The notes under the pieces were generated by a model. That model was not told the origin of the DNA, did no database searches, and saw only the letters and a list, made by a program, of their open reading frames with translations. The translations under genes and the position numbers were made by a program. This document shows positions 59,020 through 64,000 of a DNA stretch of 64,000 bases, in pieces. Positions within the stretch are counted from its first letter, which is position 1, and every line of letters starts with the position of its first letter. The stretch is from Sedimentitalea sp041224545 (lineage in GTDB: Bacteria > Pseudomonadota > Alphaproteobacteria > Rhodobacterales > Rhodobacteraceae): assembly GCF_041224545.1 (NCBI RefSeq), contig NZ_JBGFGP010000163.1, positions 1-64,000 on the forward strand, written 5' to 3'.

Positions 59020-61281
59020 TCAGTAAAAGCTCTGTGGGTCGATGTCGATGCTGAGGCGCAGATCACCCTTGAGGCGCAAGGCGCCGGTCCATCGCGCCAG
59101 GGCGTCCTGCAACGGCGCGCCCTTGGCGGCCTTGACCAGCAATCGCACCCTGTGCCGTCCGCGTATCCGTGCGATCGGCGCGGGGGCAGGCCCAAAGACC
59201 TGCGCCCCGATTTCGCGCAAGGGGGCGTCCGACCGCGCCAGCGCATTTCCAAGATCGAACACCTGTGCAACGTCCGTGCCCGACAGAATGATCCCTGCCA
59301 TGCGTCCGAACGGCGGCACACCCGCCGCCTCGCGCTCTGCCGCCTCGGCCCGCCAGAACCCGTCCTCGTCACCGGACAGGATGGCGCAAATGACGGGATG
59401 CTCTGGCTGAAAGGTCTGCAACAGCGCGCTGCCGGGTTTGTCGGACCGCCCGGCCCGGCCGGCCACCTGACGCATGAGCTGAAATGTCCGCTCGGCGGCG
59501 CGCAGGTCGGATCCTTGCAGACCCAAATCGGCGTCGATGACCCCGACCAGTGTCAGCAGCGGAAAATTGTGCCCCTTGGCAACCAGCTGCGTGCCGATGA
59601 TGATGTCGGCCTCGCCCCGGGCGATCTTTTCGATCCCCTCCTTGAGAGCGCGGGCGCTGGCGAACAGGTCCGAACTCAGAACCGCGATCCGGGCCTCGGG
59701 AAACAGCGCCGCCGCCTCTTCTCCCATGCGTTCCACGCCGGGTCCCACCGGCGCGAGCTTGTCCGCGACCCCGCAAGAGGGGCAGGTCGTGGGAATCGGC
59801 GTGGTCTCGCCGCACTGGTGACACATCAGGCGTTTCAGGAACCGGTGTTCGACCATGCGCGCGTCGCATTGGCGACAGCCGATCTGCTGCCCGCAGGCCC
59901 GGCATAACGTGACCGGGGCAAAACCGCGCCGGTTCATGAACAGCATCGCCTGTTCGCCCCGGGCGAGCCGGTCGGCAATGGCCGCTTGCAACGTTGGCGA
60001 GATCCAGCGCCCCGCCTGCATCTGTTCCGCACGCATGTCGATTGCCCGCATGTCGGGCATCACCGCCGCGCCGAACCGCGACGTCAGTTCGACCATGTCG
60101 TATTTGCCCGCCTGCACGTTCGACCAGCTTTCAAGGCTGGGTGTCGCGCTGGCCAGAACCACACGCGCACCACAGATCGCGGCCCGCAACACCGCCATAT
60201 CGCGCGCGTTGTAGAGCACACCGTCTTCCTGCTTGTAGGAGGTGTCGTGCTCTTCATCCACGATGATCAGGCCCAGATCGCGAAACGGCAGGAACAGCGC
60301 CGACCGCGCCCCCACGACCAGTTGCGCATCGCCCTGCCCGACCATTTTCCAGATGCGCCGCCGCTCGGTCATTGTGACGCCGGAATGCCACTCGGCCGGA
60401 CGCGCGCCGAACCGTGCCTCAACGCGGGTCAGGAACTCGGCAGTCAGCGCAATCTCGGGCAGCAGCACCAGCGCCTGTCGTCCGCGTTTCAGGGTTTCGG
60501 CCACGGCTTCGAGATAAACCTCGGTCTTGCCCGACCCGGTGACCCCCTTGAGCAGCGTCGTGCCATAGCGCCCGTCGTCGATAGCCGCGCCCAGATGCGC
60601 GGCGGCCGCCGCCTGATCCTTGGTCAACGCCTTGCCCCGCCGCGTCGGGTCCAGACCCGGCAAGGGCAGATCGCGCGGGCTGTCCTCTTCGCGCACCGCA
60701 TCGAGCTTGACCAGCCCCTTGACGACCGATGGCGTGACGCCTGCCGTCTCGGCCAGTTCCCCGAGCGTGAAGGACAGACCGCCATAGTCGGACAGCGTAT
60801 CCAGAACCCGTCGGCGGGCGTCGGTCATCCGCCCGGCCACACCGTTGCCCAACCGGTACACCTTGCGCATGGACGGCGGATCGCTCAGCCCCGGCGCCCG
60901 CGTCGCCAGCCGCAACATCGCCGACATGGGGGTCAGCGTATAATCCGCCGCGCGTCCGAGGAAAACCTGCATCTCCTCGCGCATCGGGGCAACATCGAGA
61001 ACCCGGATCACCGGGCGGACCCTGCTGCGGTCGTAATCGCCGCTGCCCGCGCCCCAGACCACGCCCATCACCTTGCGCGGGCCCAGCGGCACCTCGACAT
61101 AGGCACCGGCGAAGCAGCCCCCTTCGGGCGCCTTGTAGTCAAGCAGCCGGTCCAGTGGCTGCGTCGTCAGGACCGCAACCAGTTCACCCTGATCAAAAAA
61201 ACTCCTGGTGGCCTTGGGGGGCGGCAACGGTTCCAACCTCGCTTGCGATTGCGCGGTATCGGGCCCGGAAGCCGACCGCAT
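59020..61281 (-). CDS. priA: Primosomal protein N' (PriA helicase)
   Basis: PriA restarts stalled replication forks. The ATPase core has Walker A GVTGSGKTEVYLEA, the DEEH box IIVDEEHDTSYK, and SATPS. The cysteine-rich zinc region follows (CRACGQQIGCRQC, MCHQCGE, CPSCG), then the GTQLVAKGHNFP and RAGRS motifs. The start is unclear. Similarity begins near FFDQGELVAVLTTQPLDR. I list the ATG at 61281 (753 residues); an ATG at 61356 gives 778. Neither has a good ribosome-binding site. The gene is divergent from the DUF484 gene. Confidence 0.93.
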   Translation of the reverse strand: MRSASGPDTAQSQARLEPLPPPKATRSFFDQGELVAVLTTQPLDRLLDYKAPEGGCFAGAYVEVPLGPRKVMGVVWGAGSGDYDRSRVRPVIRVLDVAPMREEMQVFLGRAADYTLTPMSAMLRLATRAPGLSDPPSMRKVYRLGNGVAGRMTDARRRVLDTLSDYGGLSFTLGELAETAGVTPSVVKGLVKLDAVREEDSPRDLPLPGLDPTRRGKALTKDQAAAAAHLGAAIDDGRYGTTLLKGVTGSGKTEVYLEAVAETLKRGRQALVLLPEIALTAEFLTRVEARFGARPAEWHSGVTMTERRRIWKMVGQGDAQLVVGARSALFLPFRDLGLIIVDEEHDTSYKQEDGVLYNARDMAVLRAAICGARVVLASATPSLESWSNVQAGKYDMVELTSRFGAAVMPDMRAIDMRAEQMQAGRWISPTLQAAIADRLARGEQAMLFMNRRGFAPVTLCRACGQQIGCRQCDARMVEHRFLKRLMCHQCGETTPIPTTCPSCGVADKLAPVGPGVERMGEEAAALFPEARIAVLSSDLFASARALKEGIEKIARGEADIIIGTQLVAKGHNFPLLTLVGVIDADLGLQGSDLRAAERTFQLMRQVAGRAGRSDKPGSALLQTFQPEHPVICAILSGDEDGFWRAEAAEREAAGVPPFGRMAGIILSGTDVAQVFDLGNALARSDAPLREIGAQVFGPAPAPIARIRGRHRVRLLVKAAKGAPLQDALARWTGALRLKGDLRLSIDIDPQSFY

Positions 61282-61481
61282 CACTGAATACGAGGTAAGG
61301 CCAAGCCACGCCAGCGCCAACCCGTCAAAAGCAAGCGATGGGTTTTTCTTTGCCATTCTGCGGCAGGGTCCGGGAAAACACCTTGGCCACAGTGCAAGAA
61401 ATTTCGCCGAAATCAGGGCATTTTCACCCCATCACGGTCCGCGCCCGTGATATACGCGATAAAAAAACCGACGAGGCAGAC

Positions 61482-62189
61482 ATGAGCAGCACCCCAAAGC
61501 TGGAAGAAACCCTGCGCGATGCGATCATCGCCGAACCCGATGCGATTCTCGATGATCAGGCGGTGATGCAGGCGCTGATCGCAGCGGACGACCGATCGAA
61601 AGGCGACAACATCATCGACCTGCGCGGCGTCGCCATGGAGCGGCTGGAGGCGCGGCTTGACCGGCTCGAAGACACACATCGCAGCGTGATCGAAGCGGCC
61701 TACGAGAACCTGTCGAGCACCAACCAGGTGCATCGCGCGATCCTCCGTATGCTCGATGCGACCGAGTTCGAGACCTTTCTGCGCGATCTTGGCGGCCCGG
61801 TTGCCGGCATCCTGCGGGTCGAGGCGATCACGCTGGTGCTTGAAACCACGCAGAGCGATCACGACACCGCAGGCCGGCACCTAAACGGCACGCTTGTGCT
61901 GGCCGAACCGGGCTTCGTCGACAGCTATCTCGCACGGGGACGCAAAGGTGCCCCGCGTCAGGTCAGCCTGCGGACCGTGCGCGACGCCGATGTCAGGGTC
62001 TATGGCGACAAGGCCCCGGACATCGGCTCGGAAGCCTGCATGAAGCTCGATTTCGGACCCGACAAGCTGCCCGGCCTGCTGGTCATGGGCGCGGCGGAAC
62101 CGACCCATTTTGCGCCGCAACAGGCGACCGATATCCTGGCGTTCTTTACCGGGGTATTCGAGAGAACCATGCGGCGCTGGCTGTCATGA
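61482..62189 (+). CDS. DUF484 family protein
   Basis: This is a 235-residue protein. The first 110 residues are helical (LEETLRDAIIAEPDAILDDQAVMQALIAA, DRLEDTHRSVIEAAYENLSS), and a GAF-like C-terminal region follows, as is typical for DUF484. The family is usually encoded just before xerC, as here. The function is not defined. GAGG precedes the ATG at 61482. It overlaps xerC by four bases. Confidence 0.9.
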   Translation: MSSTPKLEETLRDAIIAEPDAILDDQAVMQALIAADDRSKGDNIIDLRGVAMERLEARLDRLEDTHRSVIEAAYENLSSTNQVHRAILRMLDATEFETFLRDLGGPVAGILRVEAITLVLETTQSDHDTAGRHLNGTLVLAEPGFVDSYLARGRKGAPRQVSLRTVRDADVRVYGDKAPDIGSEACMKLDFGPDKLPGLLVMGAAEPTHFAPQQATDILAFFTGVFERTMRRWLS

Positions 62190-63106
62190 CGCTGATATCG
62201 CCGGCGTGTCGCGATGCGCTGCAAACCTGGCTTGACGGGCAACGGGCACTTGCAGGGGCGTCGGAAAACACCATCGTTGCCTATCGCGGCGATGTGGGGG
62301 ATTTCCTGTCTTTCATGACGACGCATCACGGCAGTCCGCAAGGGTTGGGCGCGCTGGAGCGGATCTCGATTTCGGATATGCGCGCCTGGATGGCCCAAAC
62401 CCGCGCCGATGGCGTCGGCGCCCGGTCGCTCGCCCGCAAACTCTCGGCGGTCAAGAATTTCTACCGCTGGCTGTCCGAGCGCGCGGGTTTCGAACCCACG
62501 GCCGTGCTCTCGACCCGTTCTCCCAAGTTTCAGAAGAAACTGCCAAGACCGCTGGCGGAGGACGCCGCAAAGGCGGTGCTGGACACGATCGAGTTGCAAT
62601 CGGCGCAGGGCTGGGTCGGGGCGCGCGACGTGGCCGTGGTGACAATGCTTTACGGTTGTGGGCTGCGCATATCCGAAGCGCTCGGCCTCAGGGGCGCGGA
62701 CAGCCCGCTGCCCGCCTCGCTGCGGATCGTCGGCAAGGGCGGCAAGGAACGCGTGGTTCCCGTGCTGGATGCCGCCCGCGAGGCGGTTGACACCTATGTC
62801 CGGCTTTGTCCCCACGCTCTCGAACAGGACGCGCCGCTGTTTCGCGGCGTGCGCGGCGGCCCTCTGCACGCGAGACTCATCCAGGGCGTGATGGCGCGCA
62901 CCCGCATGCAGCTTGGCCTGCCATCCACCGCGACGCCGCACGCGCTGCGCCACAGTTTTGCCACCCACCTGCTGAGCGCCGGGGGTGATCTGCGCGCGAT
63001 ACAGGAACTGCTCGGGCACGCCTCGCTGTCAACGACCCAGGCCTATACCGCCGTCGATACCGCGCGCCTGATGGAAGTTTACGACCGCACCCACCCAAAG
63101 GCATGA
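62186..63106 (+). CDS. xerC: Tyrosine recombinase XerC
   Basis: XerC acts with XerD at the dif site to resolve chromosome dimers. It has 306 residues with an N-terminal SAM-like DNA-binding domain and a C-terminal catalytic domain. Catalytic residues visible: Arg161 (GLRISEAL), Lys184 (GKGGKE), His252 and Arg255 (HALRHSFATHLL), His278 (LGHASLSTTQ) and Tyr287. The ATG overlaps the DUF484 stop (ATGA), which supports coupling. There is no sign of a phage or integron context. Confidence 0.96.
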   Translation: MTLISPACRDALQTWLDGQRALAGASENTIVAYRGDVGDFLSFMTTHHGSPQGLGALERISISDMRAWMAQTRADGVGARSLARKLSAVKNFYRWLSERAGFEPTAVLSTRSPKFQKKLPRPLAEDAAKAVLDTIELQSAQGWVGARDVAVVTMLYGCGLRISEALGLRGADSPLPASLRIVGKGGKERVVPVLDAAREAVDTYVRLCPHALEQDAPLFRGVRGGPLHARLIQGVMARTRMQLGLPSTATPHALRHSFATHLLSAGGDLRAIQELLGHASLSTTQAYTAVDTARLMEVYDRTHPKA

Positions 63107-63176
63107 AGGATCACAGCCGGAAAATATCGCAGGTTTTGCTTTGCATCGTCGCAACACATCCGGCACAAGCAGTGCC

Positions 63177-63887
63177 ATGACTCCGAATATTCGCGCCCTT
63201 CTCGTTCACCTTTTCACCGCAACAGGTGCGGTTTTCGCCATGCTCGCGATGCTCGCCGCGGCACGGACCGAATGGAGCCTGATGTTCCTGTGGCTGGTGG
63301 TGGCCTTTGTCGTCGATGGGATCGACGGACCGCTTGCCCGCCGATATCAGGTCAAACATTATGCCCCGGAGTTCGACGGGGTGCTGCTCGACCTGATCAT
63401 CGACTATCTGACCTATGTGTTCATCCCGGCCTTTGCATTGTTCCAATCCGGATTGATGGATGGCTGGACGGGCTGGTTCGCGATCATCGTCATCACCTTT
63501 ACCAGCGCGTTGTATTTCGCCGACACGCGCATGAAAACCAAGGACAATTCCTTTTCCGGTTTTCCCGGATGCTGGAATATGGTGGTGCTGGTCATCTTTG
63601 CGCTTCATCCGAATTTCTGGGTCATCCTCGCCATTGTCACCGCACTCGCCATCACCATGTTCACGCCGCTGAAATTCGTTCATCCGGTGCGCACCGAGCG
63701 TTGGCGGTCGGTCACTTTGCCGATGGCTCTGGCGTGGACATTCTTTGCCGGCTGGGCGGCCTGGGTCGATTTTCATCCGCAGAGCTGGGCGCATTGGGGA
63801 TTGGTTGTCACCTCGCTCTACCTGTTGTTCGCAGGTATCGCGCAGCAGATCATTCCCCCAAAATCCGACCACAACACCAACCCGTAG
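63177..63887 (+). CDS. pcs: Phosphatidylcholine synthase
   Basis: Pcs condenses CDP-diacylglycerol with choline to make phosphatidylcholine at the inner membrane. It has 236 residues with about eight hydrophobic segments. The CDP-alcohol phosphotransferase motif is DGPLAR, followed by G-VLL-D-LII-D after 12 residues, the spacing typical of Pcs rather than of PgsA or PssA; IDYLTYVFIPAFAL follows. I chose the ATG at 63177 because the first helix begins there. It implies that the cell can use external choline for membrane lipid. Confidence 0.92.
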   Translation: MTPNIRALLVHLFTATGAVFAMLAMLAAARTEWSLMFLWLVVAFVVDGIDGPLARRYQVKHYAPEFDGVLLDLIIDYLTYVFIPAFALFQSGLMDGWTGWFAIIVITFTSALYFADTRMKTKDNSFSGFPGCWNMVVLVIFALHPNFWVILAIVTALAITMFTPLKFVHPVRTERWRSVTLPMALAWTFFAGWAAWVDFHPQSWAHWGLVVTSLYLLFAGIAQQIIPPKSDHNTNP

Positions 63888-63899
63888 CCGCGCACCCCG

Positions 63900-64000
63900 T
63901 CACATCACGTCGTCCAGCGTGATCTCGCTCCCGTTGAAGGTAAAGCGATCACCTTTTCCCAGTCCGTCGATTGCCTTGTAGATGGGGCTCTGAGTCGAAA
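63900..64000 (-). CDS. C-terminal end of an unidentified gene (truncated by the window edge)
   Basis: An open frame on the minus strand enters from the right edge and stops at 63900-63902. The visible 32 residues end IYKAIDGLGKGDRFTFNG, then SEITLDDVM. The composition looks like real protein, with a hydrophobic/polar alternation and no rare runs. Too little is visible to name it. It would be convergent with pcs. Confidence 0.5.
   Translation of the reverse strand, partial: STQSPIYKAIDGLGKGDRFTFNGSEITLDDVM

Noticed and set aside
62186..63106. The tyrosine recombinase as a sign of a prophage or integrative element
   Set aside because: It follows a DUF484 gene with a four-base overlap, the standard chromosomal xerC setting. 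No tRNA, attachment-site repeats or phage genes are nearby.

Overview
The window is a dense, GC-rich, almost fully coding chromosomal segment of an alphaproteobacterium, most likely a marine Rhodobacteraceae/Roseobacter-group member. The evidence is the content and order of the genes: ctaC-ctaB-ctaG-ctaE with SURF1 and thrC, an NDUFA12-like complex I protein beside MlaD and a DUF2155 protein, the ruvCAB-ybgC-tolQRAB-pal-cpoB-tilS-ftsH run, a ligase-associated helicase/PdeM pair, a phosphatidylcholine synthase, and small pilins of the GAVTVDW type. I see no rRNA, tRNA, transposase, prophage or CRISPR array. It reads as core chromosome, with the Tad pilus island as the main accessory block.

Layout. 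1-6843, mostly plus strand: the end of accB, accC and aat; the minus-strand DUF2155, mlaD and NDUFA12 genes; then mtnP, a LysE-type exporter, apt and a fasciclin-domain protein. 6926-16691, minus strand: an FAD oxidoreductase, a degenerate metallo-beta-lactamase-like secreted protein, a GNAT-M16 peptidase-thrC-SURF1 run, a terminator, and the cytochrome c oxidase operon (ctaE, ctaG, a 54-residue membrane protein, ctaB, ctaC). 16871-23840, plus strand: tldD, dprA, topA, and scoAB ended by a strong terminator. 23958-24881, minus strand: a lytic transglycosylase.

25236-37873, plus strand: a Tad (type IVb) pilus locus. It has three small paralogous pilins, cpaB, cpaC, an OmpA-domain lipoprotein, cpaE, cpaF, tadB, tadC, two TPR lipoproteins, the prepilin peptidase cpaA, and an AAA+ ATPase. 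The pilins would be cleaved by CpaA, assembled on the inner-membrane TadB/TadC platform by the CpaF ATPase with CpaE as localisation factor, and exported through the CpaC secretin. tadE, tadF and tadG are absent here.

37930-41109: an Lhr-like helicase and the PdeM phosphoesterase, without the ligase and exonuclease they usually accompany. 41175-54693, minus strand: a membrane LytTR regulator, a MOSC protein, ftsH, tilS, the tol-pal cluster, ybgC, an unknown gene, and ruvB, ruvA, ruvC. 55041-55259: a DUF1127 protein. 55421-61281, minus strand: prmA, a MATE transporter, an MFS transporter and priA. 61482-63887, plus strand: a DUF484 gene, xerC and pcs. The window ends inside an unidentified minus-strand gene.

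Non-coding signals of most interest: an array of abutting perfect palindromes between NDUFA12 and mtnP (3803-3920), two mutually exclusive hairpins between the second and third pilin genes (26053-26094), an FNR-like box between ctaC and tldD, and an inverted repeat upstream of the DUF1127 gene.
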